Below, one piece after another: positions 29,006 through 37,222 of a stretch of DNA of 64,000 nucleotides. Every line of letters begins with the position of its first letter. Position 1 is the first letter of the stretch. This DNA is from Microvirga guangxiensis (GTDB taxonomy: Bacteria; Pseudomonadota; Alphaproteobacteria; Rhizobiales; Beijerinckiaceae): NCBI RefSeq assembly GCF_900102135.1, contig NZ_FMVJ01000009.1, positions 1 to 64,000 of the forward strand, in the 5' to 3' direction. The translations under genes and the position numbers were made by a program. The notes beneath the pieces were generated by a model. The model did not search any database and was not told the DNA's origin. It saw only the letters and a list, made by a program, of their open reading frames with translations.

Positions 29006-31774
29006 ATGCACAAGACGGCTGTGCTTGCTTCGGCTGGTGAAGGCACCGATGCGCAAAAGCCGCTCGGGGCAAGTCCGTGGCACGCGGGTTCCGTTGAGGC
29101 AACGTTGGCCGCATCCGATGCGAAGCCTGAAGGCCTGAGCGTTGCCGAGGTCAGCCGGCGGCTTGACCTCCATGGGTACAACCGGATGCCGGAGGGGAAG
29201 AGGCGCAGTGCGCTCTCCCAGTTCCTGTCGCAGTTCCACAATGTCCTGATCTACGTGCTTCTCGGTGCGGCTGCGGTCACCGCGCTCCTCGGGCACTGGG
29301 TCGACGCCGCGGTGATCCTCATCGTCGTTCTCGTCAACGCCGTCATCGGTTTCATCCAGGAAGGTCGCGCCGAGCAAGCCCTGGAAGCCATCCGCGCCAT
29401 GATCTCGGCCCAGGCCTCGGTGATCCGGGACGGGCAGCGCCAGACCATCAAGGCCGAGGAACTCGTCCCGGGTGACATCGTGCTTCTCGAGGCCGGGGAC
29501 CGGGTGCCGGCCGACCTGCGGTTTCTGCGGGCACGCAGCTTGCGCATTGACGAAGCTATTCTCACGGGTGAATCGGTTCCGGTGGAGAAGGGAACGGCTT
29601 CGGTTGCGCCGGATGCGGCGCTCGGCGATCGGACCTGCATGGCCTTCTCGGGCAGCCTCGTCGTGGCCGGGCAGGGGATGGGGGTCGTCACCGGCACTGG
29701 GGCCAACACCGAGATCGGCCGGATCACTACTCTGCTGCACGAGGTGGAGACCCTCACCACGCCGCTCGTGCGGCAGATGAACCAGTTCGCCCGCTTGCTC
29801 ACGGGCGTGATCCTGGCCGTGTCGGCGGTTGTCTTCGCGATCGCCGTCGCGGCCCATGGAACCCCGTGGGGCGAGGCCTTCATGGCCGTTGTCGGGTTGG
29901 CCGTCGCGGCCATTCCCGAGGGGCTGCCGGCCGTGATGACGATCACGCTCGCCATCGGCGTGCAGCGGATGGCGGCGCGCAACGCCATCATCCGCCGCCT
30001 GCCTGCGGTGGAGACGCTCGGGTCCGTGTCCGTGATCTGCTCGGACAAGACGGGAACGCACACCCGCAACGAGATGATGGTCCAGACCGTCATCACGCCG
30101 GACGGGCGCTTCGAGGTGACAGGCAGCGGGTACGCTCCCGAAGGCGGGTTCCTGCTCGATGGGACGCGGGTATCCATCGAGGACCAGCCCACCCTGCCGG
30201 AGGTGGTCCGTGGCTCAGGCCTGTGCAACGACGCCGGCCTGCGCCGGACAGAGGCCGGATGGTCCGTGGACGGCGACCCGATGGAGGGAGCACTGGTCTC
30301 GCTGGCCATGAAGGCCGGCATCGACCCGCAGGAACTCAGGCATCGGCTCGGCCGCGTCGACGAGATCCCGTTCGACGCGCAACACCGCTTTATGGCCTCC
30401 CTGCACCGCCTGCCCGAGGGCGGCGCCGTCCTCTACGTGAAGGGCGCTCCGGAGCGGGTGATTGCCATGTGCGCCAGGGAGTATGCCTCGTCCGGAGAGC
30501 GGCCGCTGGATTCACACTGGTGGACGGCCCAGGCCGATGCCGCCGCCCGGCAGGGGCAGCGGGTGCTCGGGATCGCAGCGAAGCGGCTGCCGCAGGTGCC
30601 GTCGGAGCCGCTGACGTTCGCTGACGTCGAGGACGGCCTGACCATGCTGGGCCTGCTCGGCCTGATCGATCCGCCCCGTGACGAGGCTCTCGCGGCGGTC
30701 AAGGAATGCCAGTCCGCCGGGATCAGGATCAAGATGATCACCGGCGACCATGCCGCCACTGCCGCGGCAATCTCAGGGACACTTGGAATCCAAGCAAGCA
30801 ACGGAACAGCCGTGACGGGTGCTGACCTCGATCGGATGAGCGAAGAAGGCTTCCGATCCGCGGTTCGCGACGTGAGTGTGTTCGCGCGCACCAGCCCGGA
30901 GCACAAGCTGCGCATCGTCCAGGCATTGCAGGCCGACCGCGAGGTGGTCGTGATGACCGGTGACGGCGTCAACGACGCGCCCTCGCTCAAGCAGGCCGAC
31001 GTCGGCGTCGCCATGGGCCGGAAGGGAACGGAGGCGTCGAAGGAAGCGGCCGAGATGGTGCTGGCCGACGACAACTTCGCCTCCATCGTGGCGGCCGTGC
31101 ACGAGGGCCGGACGGTGTACGACAACCTCAAGAAGGTGATTGCCTGGACCCTCCCGACGAACGGCGGCGAGGCGCTCGCCATCATCGCCGCCATGCTGCT
31201 CGGGCTCACCCTGCCGATCACGCCGGTCCAGATCCTGTGGGTTAACATGGTCACGGCCGCGACCCTGGGGCTGACTCTCGCCTTCGAGCCGCCGGAGCCG
31301 GATGTGATGAGCCGTCCGCCGCGCCGGTTGGACGAGCCGATCCTCTCCAGGTTCCTGGTCTGGCGGATCGTCTTCGTGTCGGTGCTGTTCGTGGTGGCCG
31401 TCTTCGGCATGTTCGAGTGGGCCATCGCGCGCGGCCTGCCCATCGAGGAGGCCCGCACGATCGTGGTGAACACCCTCGTGGTGCTGGAGATCTTCTACCT
31501 GTTCAGCGTGCGGTTCCTGCATGCGCCCTCCCTCACCTGGCGGGGGATGTTGGGCACCCGGCCCGTTCTGATCGGCGTCGGCGTGGTCGTCCTGGCCCAG
31601 CTCGCCTTCACCTACCTCCCGCCGGTGCAGGCGCTGTTCGACACGCGGGCCGTGTCGCTCCTGGACGGAGTGGCCATCGTGGCAACGGGCGTGGTCCTGC
31701 TGTTGATCCTGGAGGGCGAGAAACACCTCTGGGGCCGTGCGGGCGAGCTCAGGCCAATCCTCAAGCATCGCTGA
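29006..31774 (+). CDS. P2-type cation-transporting ATPase
   Basis: A 922-residue P-type ATPase of the Ca2+/Na+,K+ (P2) class. Features in order: N-terminal cation ATPase domain (SVAEVSRRLDLHGYNRMPEG), actuator motif LTGESVPVEKG, ion-site helix AAIPEGLPAVM, phosphorylation motif with Asp347, nucleotide domain, hinge [20 protein letters not shown], and the C-terminal membrane block ending LILEGEKHLWGRAGEL. The phosphorylation signature reads DKTGTHT instead of DKTGTLT (His352, codon 30059-30061), explained by one base change. Transported ion unknown. GGGAGGAG precedes the ATG. Its last 30 codons recur at 12352. Confidence 0.9.
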   Translation: MHKTAVLASAGEGTDAQKPLGASPWHAGSVEATLAASDAKPEGLSVAEVSRRLDLHGYNRMPEGKRRSALSQFLSQFHNVLIYVLLGAAAVTALLGHWVDAAVILIVVLVNAVIGFIQEGRAEQALEAIRAMISAQASVIRDGQRQTIKAEELVPGDIVLLEAGDRVPADLRFLRARSLRIDEAILTGESVPVEKGTASVAPDAALGDRTCMAFSGSLVVAGQGMGVVTGTGANTEIGRITTLLHEVETLTTPLVRQMNQFARLLTGVILAVSAVVFAIAVAAHGTPWGEAFMAVVGLAVAAIPEGLPAVMTITLAIGVQRMAARNAIIRRLPAVETLGSVSVICSDKTGTHTRNEMMVQTVITPDGRFEVTGSGYAPEGGFLLDGTRVSIEDQPTLPEVVRGSGLCNDAGLRRTEAGWSVDGDPMEGALVSLAMKAGIDPQELRHRLGRVDEIPFDAQHRFMASLHRLPEGGAVLYVKGAPERVIAMCAREYASSGERPLDSHWWTAQADAAARQGQRVLGIAAKRLPQVPSEPLTFADVEDGLTMLGLLGLIDPPRDEALAAVKECQSAGIRIKMITGDHAATAAAISGTLGIQASNGTAVTGADLDRMSEEGFRSAVRDVSVFARTSPEHKLRIVQALQADREVVVMTGDGVNDAPSLKQADVGVAMGRKGTEASKEAAEMVLADDNFASIVAAVHEGRTVYDNLKKVIAWTLPTNGGEALAIIAAMLLGLTLPITPVQILWVNMVTAATLGLTLAFEPPEPDVMSRPPRRLDEPILSRFLVWRIVFVSVLFVVAVFGMFEWAIARGLPIEEARTIVVNTLVVLEIFYLFSVRFLHAPSLTWRGMLGTRPVLIGVGVVVLAQLAFTYLPPVQALFDTRAVSLLDGVAIVATGVVLLLILEGEKHLWGRAGELRPILKHR

Positions 31775-31801
31775 GTGAAATGATCCATAAGAAGGAGACG
31801 A

Positions 31802-32056
31802 TTGCTGCGCAGTATCCTGATCGCCCTCGATGGCTCTCCGTCGAGCCTGCAGGCCGCCGGCCTCGGACTGGAGCTGGCCCGGCATCACAAAGCTCACGTG
31901 GACGGGCTCGGCATTGTCAACTCGGCTTGGATTCAGCGCCCTGAGGCGGTGCCGGTTGGCGGGATGGCCTACAAGACCGCCCTGGACCTGAAGGAACTCC
32001 AGAGTGCGGCCGAGCGGGTGGACGCGGTCCTCCGCGACCTGGTCCTCAGCTCATGA
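31802..32056 (+). pseudogene. Truncated universal stress protein gene
   Basis: The first 79 codons are nearly identical to those of the intact USP at 12469 ([20 protein letters not shown] onward). The A of the ATG is missing, leaving TTG as the only possible start, and the frame changes after the deletion join at 32038 to end LVLSS at a TGA taken from the lldP 3' end. The product would lack half of the first Usp domain and all of the second. Confidence 0.85.
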
Positions 32057-32113
32057 CCATCGCCGGCCGCAGACGTTTACCGAAACGTATGAAACCTTGA
32101 AGCAAGCCCAGCC

Positions 32114-32225
32114 ATGAAGCCTGTCGTGACCCTGACCCTCAATCCGTCCATCGACGGCTCCAGCGAGGCCGAAGCCGTGCGCCCCATCCGCAAGGTGCGC
32201 ACCTCCAACGAGCGCTACGAGCCGG
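32114..32225 (+). pseudogene. 5' fragment of the pfkB-like gene
   Basis: Codons 1-37 of the PfkB-family kinase (MKPVVTLTLNPSIDGSSEAE onward) are repeated here with minimal change and then stop at the boundary with the IS6-type remnant at 32226. The substrate-binding GGGG loop and the catalytic domain are missing. Confidence 0.88.
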
Positions 32226-32346
32226 TCCTCACCATCCACTCTGCCGCTTACAACACCTTCAACGTCATCTGATCTCTCGCCAGACTCTGCGGCTCTTCAG
32301 AGCCGAATTGGCGAACCAATGGCAGATCGCGACCGCTGCCGCTTGA
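32226..32346 (+). mobile_element. IS6-family transposase 3' remnant
   Basis: The sequence encodes VLTIHSAAYNTFN and, after a small frame-changing loss, RHLISRQTLRLFRAELANQW and a short tail to TGA at 32344-32346. Together they match the C-terminal end of IS6-family transposases (xHxAxxNTFNxxRHLISRxTLR). Only about 40 residues remain and no catalytic residues are left. It begins exactly where the duplicated pfkB fragment ends, implicating an IS6-type element in the rearrangement. The following 275 bases (32347-32621) hold no gene I can support. Confidence 0.65.
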
Positions 32347-32621
32347 GAGACCAATGCGCAGGCCTTCTGCTGGCCCACTCCAATTACCGTGACAGAGCCT
32401 CTCGATACTCCAACGCCGCTACAGGCTTCCAAGCTGGTGTTGCGGCCGCCCCTGAATTAACATCACACCTCGATCACCCAGCAGGGCAGGCCTGTAACTT
32501 CTCGTCCATCTACATGACATCGAATGGCAAACAACAGAGGCTCGGCTTGATTTGAACTGCGATTAAGTTGGTCAGCAATCAACCATCGATCTAATGGAAC
32601 TTCTAGGTTGAGGAGCAGTTC

Positions 32622-34073
32622 GTGTTCGGCATTTTCGGCATCCTCATTGCTTTGGTCACGTTGATCTATTTCGCCTATCGAGGTGTCAGCGTCCTCATCC
32701 TCGCTCCTGTAACGGCTCTATTGGCTGCTCTGCTGTCAGGTGATACGCCCTTGCTTGGAGCCTATACGCAGACATTCATGCGGGCGACGGGAAATTTCAT
32801 TGCACAGTATTTCCCTGTATTCCTCTTGGGAGCCATCTTCGGCAAGCTGATGGACGACAGCGGTTCTGCCCAGGCAACGGCGGAATGGATCATCAAACGT
32901 CTGGGGAGGGAAAATGCGATCCTCTCCGTTGTTCTATCATGTGCCATTCTCACCTATGGCGGTGTGTCGCTCTTTGTGGTGGCATTTGCTGTTTTCCCGA
33001 TCGCGGATGCGTTGTTTCGACAGGCTGATCTCCCTAAGCGCCTCATCCCAGCGACGATCGCACTCGGAGCCTTCACCTTCACCATGACGGCGCTGCCTGG
33101 AACACCGTCGATCCAGAACGCGATTCCGATGCCGTTCTACGGGACCACAGCTTTTGCTGCGCCAGGACTCGGTCTCATAACCGGAGCGATCATGCTGCTC
33201 GGAGGGCAGATGTGGCTCTCTCGACAGGCTGCTCGAGCGCGTGCGTTGAGGGAGGGTTACGGGGCCAAGGAAGATCGCGGGGATTCACCTGTTAAGGCTG
33301 TCCGGGAGTATGCCCTTGGCGAGGGTTTCGATATCTCGGAGACACCCCTGCCTGCTCATCCTGGACAGCCGCCGCACTTCCTTGTGGCGGTTACCCCGGT
33401 GATCCTGGTTATCGTGCTGAACTTCGTCTTCCTGGAGGTCGTTATCCCGGCGCTCGATGCTTCCTATCTTCAGCAGGAAAAATATGGTTCAACAACCATC
33501 GAAGCCCTACGCGGAATTTGGGCCATCATTTGCGCCCTCGTTGCCTCGATTCTCGTGCTGATTGCACTGAACTGGCACCGCTTGTCCGATTGCAAGCAGT
33601 CATTGGGAGACGGAGCAAACGCCTCCGTCCTCCCGATCTTCAACACAGCCAGTCAGGTTGGGTTTGGCGCGGTGATCGCCTCTCTTGGAACATTTGTCCT
33701 AGTTCGTGATGCCATCTTAAGCGTGGGTAGAACCGAGCCCTTGATATCACTAGCTCTGTCGGTGAACGTTCTTGCTGGGATTACCGGATCGGCTTCAGGG
33801 GGCATGAGCATCGCTCTCCAAACCTTAGGGAGCGAATACGTGGCACTTGCTCGCGATGCAGGAATCTCTTTGGAGTTGATGCACCGCGTGACCACTGTGG
33901 CAACGGGAGGGCTCGATACCCTGCCCCACAATGGGGCAGTGATCACCCTTCTGGCAATCTGCGGCTTGACTCACCGAGAGGCCTATTTCGATATTTTCAT
34001 TGTGGCTGTCGTCATCCCCCTGGTGGCTCTTGCTGTACTGGTTGCGCTGGGGTCGCTCATTGGGACGTTTTAG
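32622..34073 (+). CDS. GntP family permease
   Basis: A 483-residue polytopic permease with a GTG start and GAGGAG upstream. The GntP-family pattern is present: an N-terminal hairpin, LTYGGVSLFVVAFAVFPIAD, the ALPGTPSIQNAIPMPFYGT loop, and a late NVLAGITGSASGGMSIALQ plus GGLDTLPHNGAVITLLAICG. Substrates in this family include gluconate, glycerate and 3-hydroxybutyrate. The last would fit the PHA genes nearby, but that is inference. Its base composition looks less GC-rich than the neighbours, and it lies between IS remnants, so recent transfer is possible. Confidence 0.82.
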   Translation: MFGIFGILIALVTLIYFAYRGVSVLILAPVTALLAALLSGDTPLLGAYTQTFMRATGNFIAQYFPVFLLGAIFGKLMDDSGSAQATAEWIIKRLGRENAILSVVLSCAILTYGGVSLFVVAFAVFPIADALFRQADLPKRLIPATIALGAFTFTMTALPGTPSIQNAIPMPFYGTTAFAAPGLGLITGAIMLLGGQMWLSRQAARARALREGYGAKEDRGDSPVKAVREYALGEGFDISETPLPAHPGQPPHFLVAVTPVILVIVLNFVFLEVVIPALDASYLQQEKYGSTTIEALRGIWAIICALVASILVLIALNWHRLSDCKQSLGDGANASVLPIFNTASQVGFGAVIASLGTFVLVRDAILSVGRTEPLISLALSVNVLAGITGSASGGMSIALQTLGSEYVALARDAGISLELMHRVTTVATGGLDTLPHNGAVITLLAICGLTHREAYFDIFIVAVVIPLVALAVLVALGSLIGTF

Positions 34074-34118
34074 ATGCCGTAATGGGCCTGCCGCTCACGA
34101 GCTAGCGGAGCGGGGTGG

Positions 34119-34186
34119 CTGTCCCTCAGAGTGATGGTGTTGGAACGGGGTCCGAGCGGATCGGCCCCAAGCATCATGAGGGACAG
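34119..34186 (+). promoter_or_regulatory. Hairpin enclosing the transposase ribosome binding site
   Basis: CTGTCCCTCA at 34119-34128 pairs perfectly with TGAGGGACAG at 34177-34186, directly before the transposase ATG at 34189. An inner stem (GGGG...CCGA with TCGG...CCCC) lies between. The 3' arm contains the GAGGGA ribosome binding site, so the fold could limit translation from read-through transcripts. Confidence 0.5.
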
Positions 34187-34188
34187 AC

Positions 34189-35220
34189 ATGGACTACTAT
34201 GCCGGAATTGACGTGTCGCTGGAACTGAGCAGCGTCTGCATCCTCGATGCCTCGGGACAGATTGTCCGCGAGGCGAAGGTCGCCAGCGAGCCTGAGGCGC
34301 TTTCTGCCTTCCTCGCCAGCCTGAACCTGCCGCTCACCCGCGTCGGCCTGGAGGCCGGGCCACTCTCGCAGTGGCTGCATGCCGGCCTTGTGCAAGCCGG
34401 GTTCGAGGTCGTGCTGCTGGAGACCCGGCATGTGAAGGCGGCGCTCTCGGCCATGATTGTCAAGACCGATCGGCGCGATGCCCGCGGCATCGCCCAGCTG
34501 CTGCGCATGGGCTGGTTCCGCCCCGTCCACTGCAAGTCGCCGCCGGCCCAGGAGGTCCGGGCGCTGCTCATGGCCCGCAAGCAGCTGCAGGCTAAGATGC
34601 GGGATGTCGAGCTCAGCCTGCGTGGGCTGTTGCGCGGCTTCGGCCTGAAGGTCGGCGAGATCAGCAGGGGCCAGTTTGCTGCCCGAGTGCGCACCCTCAC
34701 GACTGGTCATGAGATGCTGGAGAAGATCACCGATGCCATGCTGCGCGCCCGAGACGCGCTGCAGACGGAGTTCGCCCGGTTGCATCGGGCCATGCTGGCG
34801 ATTGCTCGGAAGAACGAGGTCTGCCGGCGGTTGATGAGCGTGCCAGGCGTCGGCGCTCTGATTGCGGTCACCTTCACGTCCGCAGTCGATCATCCTGAGC
34901 GCTTCTCGCGCTCGCGAGCCGTAGGGGCGCATTTTGGCCTGACGCCGAAGAAGTACCAGTCGGGCGAGACCGACATCACGGGAGCGGTGAGCCGGGTGGG
35001 CGATCCGATGGTGCGCACCGCGCTCTACGAAGGAGCCCACATCCTGCTGACGCGGGCCGTGCGCTTCTCGGCGCTGAAGCGCTGGGCGCTCGAGGTGGCC
35101 AAGCGGCGCGGCATGCGGCGGGCCAAGGTGGCGCTGGCCCGGAAACTTGCCGTCATTCTGCATCGCATCTGGATCGACGGCAGCACCTTCCGCTGGGGCC
35201 GGGAGGAAGCTGCCGCATAG
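34189..35220 (+). CDS. IS110-family transposase
   Basis: A 343-residue DEDD-type transposase. The N-terminal RuvC-like domain shows Asp8 (YAGIDVSLE), Glu55 (GLEAGPLS), and Asp94 and Asp97 (KTDRRDARG). The C-terminal domain has SVPGVGALIAVTF, GAHFGLTPKKYQSGETDITG and GDPMVRTALYEGAHIL, with the expected catalytic serine region. It is full length and probably active. Members of this family use an RNA encoded in the element's non-coding end to choose donor and target DNA. Confidence 0.9.
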   Translation: MDYYAGIDVSLELSSVCILDASGQIVREAKVASEPEALSAFLASLNLPLTRVGLEAGPLSQWLHAGLVQAGFEVVLLETRHVKAALSAMIVKTDRRDARGIAQLLRMGWFRPVHCKSPPAQEVRALLMARKQLQAKMRDVELSLRGLLRGFGLKVGEISRGQFAARVRTLTTGHEMLEKITDAMLRARDALQTEFARLHRAMLAIARKNEVCRRLMSVPGVGALIAVTFTSAVDHPERFSRSRAVGAHFGLTPKKYQSGETDITGAVSRVGDPMVRTALYEGAHILLTRAVRFSALKRWALEVAKRRGMRRAKVALARKLAVILHRIWIDGSTFRWGREEAAA

Positions 35221-35459
35221 GAGGAACAAGCGTTCGGAACGGGGCGGCTCTCGTCCTGTTCCCCTGAGGTCCCGTCGCCGGGACGATGGAGGCGGTCAAG
35301 CCGTAAGTAGTGCCGTGAGCACCTGATCGAGGTGGAACACGCGTCTTAGATGGGCTGACCGCATCCTCTCTGATGGCATGGTGGGGCGGCCGCGCGCCGA
35401 CCCCGAACAGAAGCAAGACTTCGGCGACAGGACAGTCACTCAGGGGATTGACACCCACC
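35221..35459 (+). ncRNA. Candidate bridge RNA region of the IS110/IS1111-like element
   Basis: This 239-base non-coding tail between the transposase stop and the right subterminal repeat can fold into several stems, for example GTCCCG/CGGGAC at 35269-35284 and GGAAC/GTTCC further left. In IS1111-type elements the guide (bridge) RNA is produced from the right end, so it is the expected place for one. The RNA itself, its ends and its loops are inference. Confidence 0.4.
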
Positions 35460-35536
35460 GGCCCATTACAGAAGCACTACAGTTGCAGCTGTTGCTGGTG
35501 CCCTAGTTATCTCCTGATCTGACCCAGGAGGCTGCC

Positions 35537-35923
35537 ATGACGGGTGTAGCCATCGAGCAGGTGCTCGAGCTCTGGTGTGTGGAGTTGCGTCAGGTCAAAG
35601 CCGATCTCCAATCCCTGTTTGCTCATCCCAGTGTCGGCGCCTCAGCGGCTGCTTTCCTCGACGGATTGTTGGGACCGGAGCGGCGCAAGACCGGCTGGAT
35701 GCGGGCCGAGGCCGCGGGCGATCCAGGTCCCTGGCACCAGCAGGCGGTATTGGGCCGAAGCCATTGGGAGGCGGACGCCCTGCGCGACCTGGTACGCGAG
35801 TATGCGCTCGAGGCGCTGGCCTCTCCGGGTGCGGTGCTGGTCATCGGCGAAACCGGCTTTCTGAAACAGGGCCAGCGCTCTGTGAATGAGCCAAGCGCCT
35901 GGCGGTCGCGAACTCGTCAGTGA
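35537..35923 (+). pseudogene. 5' fragment of an IS701-type transposase
   Basis: The first 115 residues match the start of IS701-family transposases: LWCVELRQVKADLQSLF, GLLGPERRKTGWMRAEAAGD and the first catalytic block LVIGETGFLKQGQRS. In that block the usual DETGF aspartate is Gly, a further sign of decay. Homology ends about 35880 and a short unrelated tail closes the frame. AGGAGG precedes the ATG. The rest of the transposase is absent. Confidence 0.75.
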
Positions 35924-36016
35924 TTAGGTCCCGTGAGCAGACCGGTGCCATGGGTCACCTCCCGCCAGCAAGGCAACAGGCCATGGTTATAAACCTGAAC
36001 ATGCCGGATGCACCAC

Positions 36017-37093
36017 TTAGCGCTTCATGTCTGTCAACTCACGTCCAAGCGCATTCGAAAGATCTTCGGCGGAGTCGTAGAGCAGCTGCAAGGCGTAATG
36101 GGGATTGTGGACGTGAATGCCGGCGTCTGCACCGACGAACTTCCAGTTGTAGGCTGCCTTCAAGAGCCGCGGCGTCCAGCTCGCATAGGAGACGGACGCG
36201 CCCTCCCGCTGATCCGGCTTCCCGTCCCCATTGTGATCGGCGAAGAAATAAGGATGCCGATTGACATAGACCAGCGGCGTTCCCGCCACCTCCCGCGCAT
36301 AGTCGGTGATGAGAACGAACAGGCGCTGCCGGTTCGTGTCGATGTCGCGACGGATACCCTGGTTTAGATTACCGCTGCCGTCATAGCTCATGCGAGACAC
36401 ACGGATCTCGCGCGAATTGCCGGTCTGGTGACAGGTTGTGCAGGTTTCCTCGGCAACCGTGAGATTATGGGGATCGTGACAAGAGGTGCATGACGAGACG
36501 GGCCGCGCATGCGCAAAACGCGGCTCATAGGTCTTGTTAGGGTACTGATATCCGAGACCGCCGGTGCTGCCCAGCAGGCTCGCCGCTGCGACCGAGTAAT
36601 GAGGATTGATGAAGCGCAACTCCGCGTTGATCACATCGTCCGATCCACCAGCAATGGCGTTCTCGATTGTCACCGTCGACGCGCGGCCCTGATGGCAGGT
36701 CATGCAGGCTGCTTCGAAGCCGGCAACGGGATGCGACATGCCGGAGGGCAGGGGGATCTCAGTTAGTTTTGGCAGCCCGGGGTTGTGACAGGTATCGCAA
36801 TCGACAACCCCGCCCACGGGTATCGGGCTCTGTGGAAGGCCCGGTTTGCTGCCGTCGAACCCGTACAGTGAGCGGAATCCGGCGCCGGAGTGGCATGTCG
36901 AGCAAACGGGAGGAATAACACCCGACTTATTCCAGTAAGAGAACGCGGGCGAGTGTATATTCGCATGACCAGATCGTGACCATTGGGTAATTTGCTTAAT
37001 ACTCGCTTCTCTGGACGGGGTCTGCCCTGCAGCGACGACGACAACAAATACAAGCGGTATACTGATCAAGAGAAGAAGGGGACGAAAGTGCAT
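36017..37093 (-). CDS. Secreted pentaheme c-type cytochrome
   Basis: A 358-residue exported protein with a signal peptide (about residues 1-23, ending VVAAGQ) and five CxxCH heme-binding motifs: CSTCH, CDTCH, CMTCH, CTSCH and CTTCH. It would carry electrons in the periplasm. Between and after the motifs lie conserved NPHYS and HNPHYALQLLYDSA segments typical of multiheme cytochromes of unassigned function. It is divergent from nqrA with 129 bases between, so it may exchange electrons with the respiratory chain; that link is inference. Confidence 0.82.
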   Translation of the reverse strand: MHFRPLLLLISIPLVFVVVVAAGQTPSREASIKQITQWSRSGHANIHSPAFSYWNKSGVIPPVCSTCHSGAGFRSLYGFDGSKPGLPQSPIPVGGVVDCDTCHNPGLPKLTEIPLPSGMSHPVAGFEAACMTCHQGRASTVTIENAIAGGSDDVINAELRFINPHYSVAAASLLGSTGGLGYQYPNKTYEPRFAHARPVSSCTSCHDPHNLTVAEETCTTCHQTGNSREIRVSRMSYDGSGNLNQGIRRDIDTNRQRLFVLITDYAREVAGTPLVYVNRHPYFFADHNGDGKPDQREGASVSYASWTPRLLKAAYNWKFVGADAGIHVHNPHYALQLLYDSAEDLSNALGRELTDMKR

Positions 37094-37222
37094 TGACAGA
37101 TCCGCTCAGGCGACTGGAATGGCGGAAGGCTCTATGCTAGGACGTCAATTGTCAAGCAGAGGTGCCGCCAGCGACCATCCGGCCACGACCAGGATCACGA
37201 GGAGAATCAAGCCATTTTCGGA

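Larger units (their letters stand above)
31686..32225 (+). repeat. Collapsed second copy of the 12.35-16.07 kb segment (A joined to B)
   Basis: Bases 31686-32038 match 12352-12705, and 32039-32225 match 15883-16069. The join at 32038/32039 removes 3,177 bases of the intact copy. The ATPase end is native here while the downstream genes are native at 12.5-16.9 kb, so each copy keeps a different part of an original ATPase-usp-ldhA-lldP-pfkB order. The right edge abuts an IS6-type transposase remnant. Confidence 0.9.
34079..35469 (+). mobile_element. IS110-family (IS1111-like) insertion sequence
   Basis: A 10-bp inverted repeat, GTAATGGGCC at 34079-34088 and GGCCCATTAC at 35460-35469, brackets one transposase gene. 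The span of 1,391 bp fits the family. Subterminal inverted repeats and a long non-coding right side (about 240 bp) are characteristic of the IS1111 subgroup. The left end falls just after the GntP permease stop, so that gene is not interrupted. Exact ends remain tentative. Confidence 0.6.

Noticed and set aside
28304-30061. A 585-residue minus-strand frame opposite the alcohol dehydrogenase and ATPase
   Set aside because: Long antisense frames are common in GC-rich genes; the composition is Arg/Gly/His-rich and lacks motifs, while the plus-strand genes are unambiguous.
31802-32056. A functional USP starting at TTG
   Set aside because: The frame retains only 79 USP codons and ends in lldP-derived sequence at a deletion join.
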